This document shows, one piece after another, positions 1 through 8,343 of a stretch of DNA of 38,834 bases. Origin of the DNA: Bradyrhizobium sp. (GTDB lineage Bacteria > Pseudomonadota > Alphaproteobacteria > Rhizobiales > Xanthobacteraceae); contig JAKFVP010000276.1 in NCBI GenBank assembly GCA_021732175.1, positions 1 through 38,834 of the forward strand, written 5' to 3'. Below the pieces are notes generated by a model. It had not been told where the DNA came from, searched no databases, and worked only from the letters and a program-made list of their open reading frames with translations. A program made the translations under genes and the position numbers. The stretch's first letter is position 1. The number at the start of each line of letters is the position of its first letter.

Positions 1-2
1 TC

Positions 3-1010
3 GCCCACGACATCTACACCGAAATCATGAAGAGCCGGCCCGACGTACGGCTCGACCGGCTCGAGAACGAAAGCCCGGCCGATGTCTTCACCCCGATCCT
101 GGCGCAGGCGCATGCCTACCAGATCGGCGCGGCGCGTGACGAGCTGGCGCGGCACTTTCACGTCGACAAGGATTTGCTCAAGCGCACGCCGAACCTCTTG
201 ATTGTTTCCTCCAACGGCGCGGGCTTCGATCCCGTCGACGTTCCCGCCTGCACCGAAGCCGGCGTGCTGGTTGTCAATCAGTCCGGTGGCAATGCCAACT
301 CGGTCGCCGAGCATGCGCTCGGCATGCTGCTGACGCTGTCGAAGCGCATCATGGAATCCGACCGCGCGCTGCGCCGCGACCGTAACGTCAACCGCAATTC
401 GCTGATCGGCAACGAGGCCAAGGGCAAGACCATCGGCGTCGTCGGCATCGGCAATGTCGGCCGGCGCATCGCCGAGCTCTGCAAGGGCCTCTTGCATATG
501 AACGTGATCGCCTACGATCCCTATCTGTCGAAAGAGGAGATCGCGGCACGGGGCGCCGAGAAGGTCGAGCTCGACGATCTGCTGCGCCGTTCCGACTTCG
601 TCTCGATCAGTTGCCCGCTCGATCCCGGCAGCCGCGGCATGATCGGCGTGAAGCAATTCGCGTTGATGCAGCCGCATGCCTTCTTCATCACCACCGCCCG
701 CGGCTTCATCCATGACGAGCGCGCGCTGTATGACGCGCTGAAGGAGAAACGCATCGCCGGCGCCGGCCTCGACGTCTGGGACAAGGAGCCGCCGCCGCCG
801 GATCACCCGCTGCTGCAGTTCGACAATGTGCTGGCGAGCCCGCATACCGCTGGAGTCACCAAGGAGGCGCGCATCAATATGGGCCGCATCGCCGCCGAGC
901 AGTTGCTCGACGCGCTCGACGGCAAGCGCCCGCCGCGCGTCATCAATCCCGAGGTCTGGCCGGAATATGCGAAGCGCTTCGCGGCGACGTTTGGGGTGAC
1001 GCCGAAATAG
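3..1010 (+). CDS. D-2-hydroxyacid dehydrogenase, NAD-binding (5' end outside window)
   Basis: This is a member of the D-isomer-specific 2-hydroxyacid dehydrogenase family, which interconverts 2-hydroxy acids and 2-oxo acids with NAD(P). The track starts at an ATG at 27, but the frame is open to the first bases of the window and reads AHDIYTEI before that ATG, so the real start probably lies upstream. The Rossmann motif GVVGIGNVG sits near residue 140 of the ORF. The catalytic set expected for the family is present: Arg in TTARGF, Glu in DKEPP and His in SPHTAG. A perfect hairpin terminator follows about 75 bp after the stop. The substrate cannot be told from the sequence. SerA-like enzymes share this fold, but the regulatory ACT domain is absent. 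Confidence 0.88.
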   Translation, partial: AHDIYTEIMKSRPDVRLDRLENESPADVFTPILAQAHAYQIGAARDELARHFHVDKDLLKRTPNLLIVSSNGAGFDPVDVPACTEAGVLVVNQSGGNANSVAEHALGMLLTLSKRIMESDRALRRDRNVNRNSLIGNEAKGKTIGVVGIGNVGRRIAELCKGLLHMNVIAYDPYLSKEEIAARGAEKVELDDLLRRSDFVSISCPLDPGSRGMIGVKQFALMQPHAFFITTARGFIHDERALYDALKEKRIAGAGLDVWDKEPPPPDHPLLQFDNVLASPHTAGVTKEARINMGRIAAEQLLDALDGKRPPRVINPEVWPEYAKRFAATFGVTPK

Positions 1011-1085
1011 GTCCGGGCACGGCTGGAACAGGCGGAGAAGAATTTCTTCGCCCCAAGCTTCGATAGGGCAATAAACCCACTGCAA

Positions 1086-1118
1086 AACGCCCGCTTGGCG
1101 AAGCGGGCGTTGCTATTT
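1086..1118 (+). terminator. Rho-independent terminator after hydroxyacid dehydrogenase
   Basis: A perfect 11-bp stem (AACGCCCGCTT / AAGCGGGCGTT) with the 4-nt loop GGCG is followed by GCTATTTT. It lies about 75 bp after the stop of the dehydrogenase and should end that transcript. Confidence 0.75.
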
Positions 1119-1199
1119 TCGCTGATATCTCGACTACTTGGCGCTGAAGCATCATTTTTCCTGTGTGCCCGATGCCCTGGGCGCCAGGGAACTTGAGCT

Positions 1200-1307
1200 A
1201 TGGCAAAGATCCGCAAACTGCTGCGCAACGCGCCGTCCCGGTTCGGACGCGAGTTTGAGCGCTTTGTCGAGATCGCCGCTGCCGGCCTGCACGCCGCCGG
1301 CGTCTGA
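1200..1307 (+). CDS. possible 35-aa small ORF
   Basis: A short frame reads MAKIRKLLRN... and ends in ...LHAAGV before TGA. An AGGGA sequence lies roughly 10 nt before the ATG. The peptide is basic at its N-terminus with an amphipathic look. I do not recognise it. It sits in the 0.66 kb gap between the dehydrogenase terminator and the next gene, which otherwise holds no convincing gene. Chance ORFs of this size are common in GC-rich DNA, so this is a weak call. Confidence 0.15.
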   Translation: MAKIRKLLRNAPSRFGREFERFVEIAAAGLHAAGV

Positions 1308-1674
1308 TCGAGATACTGAATCATCCCGGCAGAATTGGCGGGGTTTTCGCTTTCGCGAGCGTGCTTCCGCCCCAGTGGAGCTGTTCGCGCCGCTCCATCA
1401 AAAAGCGGTGTTTCGGTCAGCCATTTGGCGATCAATCGAACCCCTTTTCGGGCGCTTGTGCGCTCAGGGAGCCATCCCAGCCGGGCATCCCCTGCGGGAT
1501 TTATGAGTTCAACTTGTGAATGGATGAGAATTTTCCGGCTAGCGCGATAGCTGGTAACTTGTAACATTCGGTTTTCGGCGCTTTTCCAACTTAATCGAAA
1601 ATATAACGAAGAAAAGGAAAGCGTTGCGGGGCGGCGATGGGCATCGCGGCCTGCTGAAAGCGAAGGGGGAATCC
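1308..1674. other. intergenic stretch without recognisable gene
   Basis: ORFs listed here (1138-1506 and 1335-1550 on plus, 803-1567 on minus) show no family motif or ribosome-binding site. The last 60-70 bases become AT-rich (AATATAACGAAGAAAAGG) and probably hold the promoter of the downstream hydrolase, but no clear -35/-10 pair was picked out. Confidence 0.4.
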
Positions 1675-3393
1675 ATGCGCAAGGGCTTGCTCGCCATCAT
1701 TGGCGCAGTTCTCGTTCTCGTGGGTGGGCTGCTGGCTCACATGACCCAGACCACGAACGGCATTCGCATCGATGACGTTCGCTTCAAGGGCGCGAAGGGC
1801 AATACGATGAGCGCGCTCGTCTATAGACCCGCCAACGCCACGGAGGCGACGCCGGCGCCCGGCATACTCGCGGTGCACGGCTACATCAATTCACGCGAGA
1901 CGCAGGACGGCTTTGCCATCGAATTTGCCAGACGCGGGTACGTCGTAGTGGCGCTGGACCAGACCGGACACGGCTACAGCGATCCGCCCGCCTTCGCCAA
2001 TGGGTTTGGCGGTCCCGACGGCCTGACCTTTCTGCGCAGCCTGCCTTATGTCGACAAGAACAATATCGGGCTCGAAGGGCATTCGATGGGCGGTTGGACT
2101 GTGCTAGCTGCAGCAACGGCCATGCCCGATGGCTACAAGTCGGTGGTGCTGGAAGGCTCGTCTACCGGAAAACCGTTTGCCGCCGAAGGCACCCCGAGTT
2201 GGCCCCGCAACCTCGCCGTCGTTTTCTCGCAATACGATGAATTTTCATTACTGATGTGGGGCAGCGAAGATTCCCGCAAAATGAGCCAGTCCGCCAAGCT
2301 TGCTGCGGTGTTCGGTGTCACTGGACCAATTGAGCCCGGCAAAGTCTACGGCGACATTGCCCGGGGTACGGCGCGTGTCCTCTACACGCCGGCCATCACG
2401 CATCCGGCCGATCATTTCTCGCATGAGGCTATCGGATACAGCATCGATTGGTTCGCCAGGACGTTGACGGGCGGCACGCCTCTCCCATCGAGTGACCAGA
2501 TCTGGTTTCGCAAGGAATTGGGCACCCTGATCGCGCTGATCGGGTTCGTGGTGCTCCTGCTCGGTACGTTCGAACTGCTGTTGGGGTGGCGCGCTGTCGC
2601 GCCGCTTCGAGCGGCTGCGACCTCGCCGGATGCGACCGCTGCCGCGTTATCCGGCGGGCGCTGGTGGACGGCATTTTGGGTCTCGGCAATGATTCCTGTG
2701 GTGACCTACTATCCTGCCTTCGCTCTCGGAAATATGTGGCTGCCGGCATCCAGCTTCCTGCCGCAGGTTTTCACCACCCAAATCATGGTTTGGGCGCTGA
2801 TCAACGCCGCCATTACGCTGTTGCTGTGGCGTTTCCTGCCGAAGCGACCTGACCGCAAAGACGTCTGGATTCCGTCAGTGCTTATTGCGCTGGCGACCGT
2901 GGCGGTCGGCTACCTTGCGCTCGTCATTGCCGACGTTCTGTTCAAGATCGACTTCCGCTTCTGGGTTGTGGCATTGAAGCTTCCGAGCGCGAAGCAATGG
3001 CTGATCATGCTGATCTACCTGGTGCCGTTCTCGATCTTCTTCGTAATTGCGCTGGAGGCATTGCATCGAAACTTCAGCCGGATGGGCGCATCGGCCCCGC
3101 GTCACTATGCAACGACGATTTTGGCCCTTTCGCTGGGCTTCATCATTCTCGTTGGCATCCAGTACATCGCGATGTGGTTTAGCGGAAAACTGATCAATCC
3201 GGTTCCGACTTCCCCGATTGTGCCGTTGTCCACGATCATCGCTATTCAGTTCATTCCGCTGCTCATGGGCATCGCCGTGATCTCGACGTTCACCTGGCGC
3301 CGGACGGGCAGCTCACTTCCGGGTGCGCTGATCTGCTCCTTGCTGGTCACGTGGTACATCGTTGCCGGCCAGGCAACCCAGGCTGCGATCTGA
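1675..3393 (+). CDS. alpha/beta hydrolase with C-terminal multi-pass membrane domain
   Basis: The start was set at the ATG at 1675, because AAGGGGGAA lies just before it and the protein then begins with a membrane segment (residues 4-22). The track's upstream TTG is not supported. Residues about 35-275 form an alpha/beta hydrolase: oxyanion region VHGYIN near 68 and nucleophile elbow GHSMGG with Ser137. A possible catalytic His lies in HPADHFSHE near 255. From about residue 285 to the end there are roughly seven or eight hydrophobic helices. The protein is 572 aa, twice the size of a plain hydrolase. A serine hydrolase acting on lipid-like or membrane-associated esters is an inference; the substrate is unknown. 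The gene stands alone, with a 0.66 kb gap upstream and a hairpin downstream. Confidence 0.75.
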   Translation: MRKGLLAIIGAVLVLVGGLLAHMTQTTNGIRIDDVRFKGAKGNTMSALVYRPANATEATPAPGILAVHGYINSRETQDGFAIEFARRGYVVVALDQTGHGYSDPPAFANGFGGPDGLTFLRSLPYVDKNNIGLEGHSMGGWTVLAAATAMPDGYKSVVLEGSSTGKPFAAEGTPSWPRNLAVVFSQYDEFSLLMWGSEDSRKMSQSAKLAAVFGVTGPIEPGKVYGDIARGTARVLYTPAITHPADHFSHEAIGYSIDWFARTLTGGTPLPSSDQIWFRKELGTLIALIGFVVLLLGTFELLLGWRAVAPLRAAATSPDATAAALSGGRWWTAFWVSAMIPVVTYYPAFALGNMWLPASSFLPQVFTTQIMVWALINAAITLLLWRFLPKRPDRKDVWIPSVLIALATVAVGYLALVIADVLFKIDFRFWVVALKLPSAKQWLIMLIYLVPFSIFFVIALEALHRNFSRMGASAPRHYATTILALSLGFIILVGIQYIAMWFSGKLINPVPTSPIVPLSTIIAIQFIPLLMGIAVISTFTWRRTGSSLPGALICSLLVTWYIVAGQATQAAI

Positions 3394-3397
3394 TCAG

Positions 3398-3429
3398 AAC
3401 GTCGGGGCTGCGCACGCACCCCCGACGTT
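3398..3429. terminator. hairpin between convergent hydrolase and ilvD
   Basis: A perfect 10-bp stem (AACGTCGGGG / CCCCGACGTT) with a 12-nt loop lies between the stop of the plus-strand hydrolase and the end of the minus-strand ilvD reading frame. There is no long T-run, so it may act as a weak bidirectional terminator. Confidence 0.5.
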
Positions 3430-3437
3430 TCCCTATC

Positions 3438-3677
3438 TCACTCCGGCACGATACGAACGGCGCCGCGCGCGGCGCTGCTGGCAAACGCCGCGTACGACCT
3501 CAGCGCGGTCGAGACCGCGCGCTTGCGCGGCGCCGGCTTCCAGGCGTTCTTGCCCTTGGCGACCATTGCTGCGCGGCGACGTTCGAGCTCGGCCTCGGGC
3601 ACCGCGAGGTTGATCTTGCGGTTGGGAATATCGAGCTCGATGATATCGCCTTCCTCGACAAGTCCGATCAGTACGCC
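3438..3677 (-). pseudogene. ilvD: C-terminal remnant of ilvD beyond in-frame stop
   Basis: Continuing in the same frame past the TAA at 3680-3678, the translation reads [20 protein letters not shown] and goes on for about 79 codons to a TGA at 3440-3438, ending ...[10 protein letters not shown]. This is the normal C-terminal part of the long E. coli-type dihydroxy-acid dehydratase, with no frameshift. A single base change (for example TCA or GAA to TAA) explains the break. The usual GG after EAA/EAAS reads GV here, a second departure from the family. No ribosome-binding site or start codon is apparent just after the stop, so the tail is probably not translated independently. Confidence 0.8.
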
Positions 3678-5279
3678 TTAGGCGGCTTCCGGCGAGATGT
3701 GCCCGATCGACAGGCCGGATGAGCCGCCGGAGAAGCGGCCGTCGGTGATCAGTGCGCAGGCCTTGCCGAGCCCCTTCGATTTCAGATAGCTGGTCGGATA
3801 CAGCATCTCCTGCATGCCGGGACCGCCGCGCGGGCCTTCATAGCGCACCACGACGACGTCGCCGGCCTTCACCTTGTTGCCCAGGATGGCTTCGACGGAG
3901 GCGTCCTGGCTTTCGAAGATGCGGGCAGGGCCGGAGAATTTCAGAATGCTCTCGTCGACCCCGGCCGTCTTCACGATGCAGCCGTCCTTGGCGAGATTGC
4001 CGAACAGCACGGCGAGGCCGCCGTCCTTCGAGTAGGCATGTGCGGCGTTGCGGATCACGCCCTTTTCGCGATCGAGATCGACATCGTCGAAGCGGCGATC
4101 CTGGCTGAACGCGACCTGCGTCGGCACGCCGCCGGGCGCGGCCTTGTAGAAGGTGCGAACCTTCTCGCTCGAGGTGCGCACGATGTCCCAGCGATCCAGC
4201 GCATCGGCAAGTGTCGTGGCGTGCACCGTCGGCACGCTGGTCTTGATCAGGCCGGCGCGGTCGAGCTCGCCGAGGATGCCCATGATGCCGCCGGCATGGT
4301 GCACGTCTTCCATGTGCACGTCCTGCACGGAGGGAGCGACCTTGCAGAGAACAGGCACTTTTCGAGACAGGCGATCGATATCGCTCATGCCGAACGGCAC
4401 CTGGCCTTCATGCGCGGCGGCGAGCAGATGCAGCACGGTGTTGGTGGAGCCACCCATCGCGATATCGAGCGTCATCGCGTTCTCGAACGAGGTGAAGCTC
4501 GCGATTTCGCGCGGCAGCACCTTGGCGTCATCCTGCTCGTAGTAGCGGCGGGCGAGATCGACGATCAGGTGCCCGGCTTCGACGAACAGGCTCTTGCGGT
4601 CGGCATGGGTTGCCAGCACCGAGCCGTTGCCGGGCAGCGCCAGGCCCAGCGCCTCGGTCAGGCAGTTCATGGAATTGGCGGTGAACATGCCCGAGCAGGA
4701 GCCGCAGGTCGGGCAGGCCGAGCGCTCGATCACCTCGACATCGGCATCTGACACGGAAGTGTCCGCCGCGGCCACCATGGCGTCGATCAAATCGACCGCG
4801 CGCTTCTTGCCCTTCAGCACGATCTTGCCCGACTCCATCGGGCCGCCGGAAACGAACACGGTGGGGATGTTGAGGCGCAAGGTCGCCATCAGCATGCCAG
4901 GCGTGATCTTGTCGCAGTTGGAAATGCAGACCATGGCATCGGCGCAATGCGCGTTGACCATGTATTCGACGCTGTCGGCGATCAGCTCGCGCGAGGGCAG
5001 GCTGTAGAGCATGCCGTCATGGCCCATCGCGATGCCGTCGTCGACGGCGATGGTGTTGAACTCTTTCGCAACGCCACCGGCCTTCTCGATCTCTCGCGCG
5101 ACGAGCTGGCCGAGGTTCTGCAGGTGCACATGACCGGGCACGAACTGGGTGAATGAGTTGACGACAGCGATGATCGGCTTGCCGAAGTCTTCGTTCTTCA
5201 TGCCGGTCGCGCGCCAGAGGCCGCGGGCGCCCGCCATGTTGCGGCCATGGGTGGTGGTGCGGGAACGATAGGGAGGCAT
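3678..5279 (-). CDS. ilvD: dihydroxy-acid dehydratase IlvD, truncated by in-frame stop
   Basis: IlvD dehydrates 2,3-dihydroxy-isovalerate and 2,3-dihydroxy-3-methylvalerate in valine, leucine and isoleucine synthesis, using an Fe-S cluster. The start [19 protein letters not shown] matches the E. coli enzyme, and AAGGATT lies about 8 nt before the ATG. Cluster cysteines are present in [12 protein letters not shown] and [10 protein letters not shown], and the active-site loop GRFSGGSSG is near the end. The ORF stops after 533 aa, whereas the family form is about 613-616 aa. The missing last 80 residues are encoded in frame just past the stop. The product would lack part of the C-terminal beta-barrel and is probably inactive, unless the stop is read through or is a sequencing error. 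Another ilvD elsewhere in the genome would be expected. Confidence 0.85.
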   Translation of the reverse strand: MPPYRSRTTTHGRNMAGARGLWRATGMKNEDFGKPIIAVVNSFTQFVPGHVHLQNLGQLVAREIEKAGGVAKEFNTIAVDDGIAMGHDGMLYSLPSRELIADSVEYMVNAHCADAMVCISNCDKITPGMLMATLRLNIPTVFVSGGPMESGKIVLKGKKRAVDLIDAMVAAADTSVSDADVEVIERSACPTCGSCSGMFTANSMNCLTEALGLALPGNGSVLATHADRKSLFVEAGHLIVDLARRYYEQDDAKVLPREIASFTSFENAMTLDIAMGGSTNTVLHLLAAAHEGQVPFGMSDIDRLSRKVPVLCKVAPSVQDVHMEDVHHAGGIMGILGELDRAGLIKTSVPTVHATTLADALDRWDIVRTSSEKVRTFYKAAPGGVPTQVAFSQDRRFDDVDLDREKGVIRNAAHAYSKDGGLAVLFGNLAKDGCIVKTAGVDESILKFSGPARIFESQDASVEAILGNKVKAGDVVVVRYEGPRGGPGMQEMLYPTSYLKSKGLGKACALITDGRFSGGSSGLSIGHISPEAA

Positions 5280-5464
5280 CGCAAATCCTTGGGCTGGTTC
5301 GGGTTTTTTCTCGAATTGCCGTCCTTATGCCCGGGCCGGGCCGGCAACTCAAGGCCGCCGGCGCATGGCAGAACCGCGCAGGCCCGTCCTGCGTCCTTGC
5401 CTACCGCCCCGAAGTCGCGGGAAACTACGGATCCAAGAACCAAGAAAATCCGAGGGAGGCCCCA

Positions 5465-6025
5465 TTGGCCCGACTGCCCCTGATCGATCCGCAAAATACC
5501 ACCGGCGACATCCGCGCTTCGTTCGACCGGATGACGGTGAAATTGAACATCTTCCGCATGATGGCCCATGCGGAGAACAACATGATCCCGGCGATGCGCT
5601 TCGCCAACTCGATCCTGCACAAGCAGAAGCTCAGCCACGTCAACCGCGAACTCCTGATCCTGCAGGTCGCCCATATCGAGGGCGGCGAATATGAGTGGCG
5701 CCAGCATGTGCCGATTGCGCTCGGGGTCGGCGTCACCCAGCCGCAGATCGATGCGCTCGGGCGCGGCGACTACAGCGCGGGCGTGTTCAACGAGGCCGAG
5801 CGCGCGCTGCTCGCCTTCGGCCGCGAGGTCGTGGAGAACGTCCGCGTTGATGACGCCGTGTTCGCCGGCATGCGCAAGCATTTCAGCGACCAGGAGATCG
5901 TCGAGGCCATCTTCACCATCGGCTGCTACATGATGATGGCGCGGCTGACCGAGGCGACAGAGACCGATCTTGATCCGGCCGCCGGCATGGCCGTGTTCGA
6001 CAGCGGCAAGAAGCGGAGCGCGTAG
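5465..6025 (+). CDS. carboxymuconolactone decarboxylase (CMD/AhpD-like) family protein
   Basis: The start was set at TTG 5465 (MARLPLIDPQ), because GAGGGAGG lies just before it. The track's start at 5327 would run into the ilvD promoter side. The protein is 186 aa. The central part (about 50-110) reads NRELLILQVAHIEGGEYEW and then HVP, the usual CMD core, where the E..W..H pattern replaces the CxxC pair of AhpD peroxidases. A peroxidase role is therefore unlikely, and a decarboxylase or hydrolase-like role is more plausible. It is the first gene of a tight three-gene unit with the SDR and VOC proteins (spacings 1 and 16 nt), which suggests catabolism of an organic acid or aromatic compound of unknown identity. 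Confidence 0.8.
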   Translation: MARLPLIDPQNTTGDIRASFDRMTVKLNIFRMMAHAENNMIPAMRFANSILHKQKLSHVNRELLILQVAHIEGGEYEWRQHVPIALGVGVTQPQIDALGRGDYSAGVFNEAERALLAFGREVVENVRVDDAVFAGMRKHFSDQEIVEAIFTIGCYMMMARLTEATETDLDPAAGMAVFDSGKKRSA

Positions 6026-6026
6026 G

Positions 6027-6875
6027 ATGGCAGAAGCGCCCGACGCCAAGCCGGAGCGCTATATCCGGCCGCTATCGGCGGAGTCCGAGGGCAAGGCGCC
6101 GGGCAGGGGTCGGCTGAAGGGCCGCCGCATCCTGATCGTCGGCGGCGGCCAGCGCATTTTCGATGCCGCGACCGATCCGACCGGCAATGGACGCGCCATG
6201 AGCATCTTGTGCGCGCGCGAGGGCGCCCATGTTGCCGTTGCCGACGTCAACCATACGGCGGCGGAACACACGGTGATGCGCATCACGGCGGAAGGCGGCC
6301 GTGCTTTCACCGTTACGGCGGACGTGACCAGAGAAAGCGACGTTGCCCGCATGATCGAGGAAGCGCAGCAGGCGATGGGCGGCATCGACGGCATGGTGCT
6401 CAATGTCGGCACCTTCGGAAGGACCGGACTCGACGGTGTGTCCGCCGAGGAATGGAACTACATCTACGACGTCAATGTGCGCGGTCCGATGTTCTGCTGC
6501 CGTGAGGCGCTGGAAAAATTCGAGAACGGCGGATCGATCGTGTTCATCTCCTCGATCGCGGCGCTCAAGGCGGGCTCGCAGATGGCGGTCTACGATTCCT
6601 CGAAAGCTGCGCTCGGCGGTCTGATGCGCAACATCGCCCATCTCGGCGCGCGCCGCGGCATCCGCGCCAACCTCGTCTATCCCGGCCTGGTCGACACGCC
6701 GAATGGCCGCGCCGCCGGCGCCGGGCGGCCATCGCGCGGCCAGGCCAACACGCCGTTCGGCCGGCAGGCCAGCGCATGGGAGATCGCCTATGCCGTGCTG
6801 TTCTTCCTGTCGGACGAAAGCGTCTACATCACCGCACAGACGCTGGCGGTCGATGCCGGGTTGAGCGGGCTTTGA
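6027..6875 (+). CDS. SDR family NAD(P)-dependent oxidoreductase
   Basis: The ATG at 6027 follows the previous stop by one base (TAGGATG), so translation is probably coupled. The 282-aa product is a short-chain dehydrogenase: cofactor region VGGGQRI...GNGRAMS near residues 35-60, Asp-containing ADVNH, NVGTFG near 130, the serine segment FISSIAAL and catalytic YDSSK near 190, and a typical end AQTLAVDAGLSGL. The cofactor loop carries about nine extra residues between GGGQ and GNG compared with the classical TGxxxGIG. I recall related SDRs with such a loop, so this is probably a known subgroup. The substrate is unknown; it likely works with the flanking CMD and VOC proteins. Confidence 0.88.
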   Translation: MAEAPDAKPERYIRPLSAESEGKAPGRGRLKGRRILIVGGGQRIFDAATDPTGNGRAMSILCAREGAHVAVADVNHTAAEHTVMRITAEGGRAFTVTADVTRESDVARMIEEAQQAMGGIDGMVLNVGTFGRTGLDGVSAEEWNYIYDVNVRGPMFCCREALEKFENGGSIVFISSIAALKAGSQMAVYDSSKAALGGLMRNIAHLGARRGIRANLVYPGLVDTPNGRAAGAGRPSRGQANTPFGRQASAWEIAYAVLFFLSDESVYITAQTLAVDAGLSGL

Positions 6876-6891
6876 GGACGGGAATTGTTGA

Positions 6892-7419
6892 ATGAGTGCG
6901 TTGTTCGGAAAGGTCTGCCAGAACGGCTATGTCGTGCGCGATATCGCGGCCGCCATGAAATTCTGGACCGAGGTGCTGCGCGTCGGGCCGTTCTTCTATG
7001 TGCCTAATGTGAAGACCGACTGGTATCGCTACAAGGGCAAGGACTCGCCGCTCGAGATGAGCGTGGCGCTCGCCAATTCCGGCGACCTTCAGATCGAACT
7101 GATCCAGCAGCGCAACGATGCGCCCTCGATGTATCTCGATTTCCTCCGCGATCACGGCGAGGGCCTGCAGCACATGTCCTACTGGAGCACCGACTACCAG
7201 GCGCTCTATGACCGCGCGATTGCGGCCGGCTTCAAGGTCGGCCATGAGGGGCAGATCGGCGGGCCGAACGGACGCTTCGCCTATTTCGAGACGCCGGGTC
7301 ACCCCGGCACGGTGATCGAGATTTCCGACATCAGCGGCGGAAAGGGGCGCTTCTTCGAGAAGGTGAAGGCGGCCGCCGCGAATTGGGACGGCAGCGATCC
7401 CGTGCGCGTGATCGGCTAG
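6892..7419 (+). CDS. VOC (glyoxalase/dioxygenase-fold) family protein
   Basis: This 175-aa protein begins MSALFGKVCQNGYVVRDI, with GGACGGGAA ahead of the ATG. Two beta-alpha-beta-beta-beta modules of the vicinal-oxygen-chelate fold are visible: YVVRDIAAAMKFWTEVLRVG at about 13-32, and a second half with HMSYWSTDYQALYDRA and HPGTVIEISD at about 90-145. Possible metal ligands are the His in LQHMSYW and the Glu in GTVIEISD. The family includes isomerases, glyoxalases and extradiol dioxygenases, so the reaction cannot be fixed. It is the last gene of the CMD-SDR-VOC operon and converges on the CBS-BON gene with only 6 nt between the stops. Confidence 0.85.
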   Translation: MSALFGKVCQNGYVVRDIAAAMKFWTEVLRVGPFFYVPNVKTDWYRYKGKDSPLEMSVALANSGDLQIELIQQRNDAPSMYLDFLRDHGEGLQHMSYWSTDYQALYDRAIAAGFKVGHEGQIGGPNGRFAYFETPGHPGTVIEISDISGGKGRFFEKVKAAAANWDGSDPVRVIG

Positions 7420-7425
7420 CGTGAC

Positions 7426-8112
7426 CTAGTACCCGAAGGACACCGCCCGCAGCAGATGGTCGTTGACGGCGTTTACGCCGGGGATGGCTTTGGCCGCCAC
7501 CTTGATGGCATCCCGCTCCTGCTCGTTCTCGACAGAACCCCAGAGTTCGACGACGCCTCCAGTCACCACGATGTTGAGCTTGTGTGCTTGGGTCCACGAC
7601 TGCTTCTTGAGTTCGTCGAGCAGTCGGTTGCGGATCGCGGCGTCCGGAAGGCTGATCTCGAGCGGCGGCCGCACGCTGGCGACGGCCTGGATGATATTGG
7701 CGCGGCTGAGGATGCCGACCAGTTCTCCATTCTTGTTCACGATGGGAACGCGCTTGATCTGGTTCTGCTCGAATAGCTCGGCGATCTCATGCAAGGGTGT
7801 ATCGGGGGCCGCTGTCTTGACGTTCCGCGTCATGACGTCCTTTACGCTGACGGCATGCGATTTGACGTAGTCGGCCGCCAATGTCCGTGCATCCGCGAGC
7901 AGCGACAGCCACCAGGAATAGTGACGCTCGGTTCCAATCTCTGCGCGGCGCATCAGGTCGGACTCCGTGACGATGCCGACGAGCTTGCCGGCCGCATTGA
8001 GCACAGGAACGGCGCTCACACGCTGGTCGATCAGGAGCTTGGCAACTTCCTGAACGGTCGCGTTCTCACCAACAGTAATGACGGGCGAAACCATCACGTC
8101 TTGCGCTTTCAT
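7426..8112 (-). CDS. CBS domain pair plus BON domain protein
   Basis: The product has 228 aa. Two CBS motifs occupy about residues 1-60 (DVMVSPVITVGENATVQEVA) and 72-130 (DVMTRNVKTAAPDTPLHEIA). A BON domain follows at about 145-220 (IRNRLLDELKKQ, then NIVVTGGVVELWG). CBS pairs bind adenosyl ligands and often sense energy state; BON domains are linked to membrane or phospholipid contacts. GGGAGG lies before the ATG. Upstream is a perfect FixK/FNR-type box with a TATCAA hexamer 31 bp from its centre, so induction under low oxygen is likely (inference). No enzyme domain is attached, so a sensor or adaptor role is the best guess. Confidence 0.88.
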   Translation of the reverse strand: MKAQDVMVSPVITVGENATVQEVAKLLIDQRVSAVPVLNAAGKLVGIVTESDLMRRAEIGTERHYSWWLSLLADARTLAADYVKSHAVSVKDVMTRNVKTAAPDTPLHEIAELFEQNQIKRVPIVNKNGELVGILSRANIIQAVASVRPPLEISLPDAAIRNRLLDELKKQSWTQAHKLNIVVTGGVVELWGSVENEQERDAIKVAAKAIPGVNAVNDHLLRAVSFGY

Positions 8113-8154
8113 GTGAGCCTCCCTTGTGTGCAGCTACCATTGATATTTCAAGTA

Positions 8155-8195
8155 TTGATAGTTCAGGCAGCCGGCACGGGGTTGATCGGCGTCAA
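8155..8195 (-). promoter_or_regulatory. FixK/FNR-type promoter for the CBS-BON gene (possibly bidirectional)
   Basis: TTGATCGGCGTCAA at 8182-8195 fits TTGA-N6-TCAA, the FNR/FixK consensus. On the minus strand a TATCAA hexamer at 8155-8160 is centred 31 bp away, the spacing of a class II activator at -41.5 with a -10 element. This predicts a start near 8147, about 35 nt before the CBS-BON ATG. On the plus strand TATGCT (8218-8223) lies 32 bp from the centre and could serve the host-attachment gene. Confidence 0.65.
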
Positions 8196-8343
8196 ACCGG
8201 CATGGTCGTGCGAGGAATATGCTTTCCAGATGCCGGGTCGCCCGTTGAACGCGGCCTGTATTTGGGGCTTTCCCTGGCATATTGGCCTCCCGATACCTGT
8301 CCCTTCGGGTGGACCGGGTTCATAACCGCGAGGAGCCTGAGGG

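Noticed and set aside
803-1567. 254-aa minus-strand ORF overlapping the hydroxyacid dehydrogenase
   Set aside because: No family motif; most of it is antisense to a clear gene or crosses a terminator. High GC makes long antisense frames common here.
3351-3722. plus-strand ORFs opposite the ilvD tail
   Set aside because: They are shadows of the ilvD C-terminal reading frame and show no domain or ribosome-binding site.
4038-4751. 237-aa plus-strand ORF inside ilvD
   Set aside because: Antisense to conserved IlvD sequence; His- and Ala-rich composition is typical of an antisense frame.
8141-8160. TTGATA direct repeats as a separate FNR-type box
   Set aside because: Spacing is wrong (TTGA-N4-TCAA); they are better explained as the -10 region of the CBS-BON promoter.
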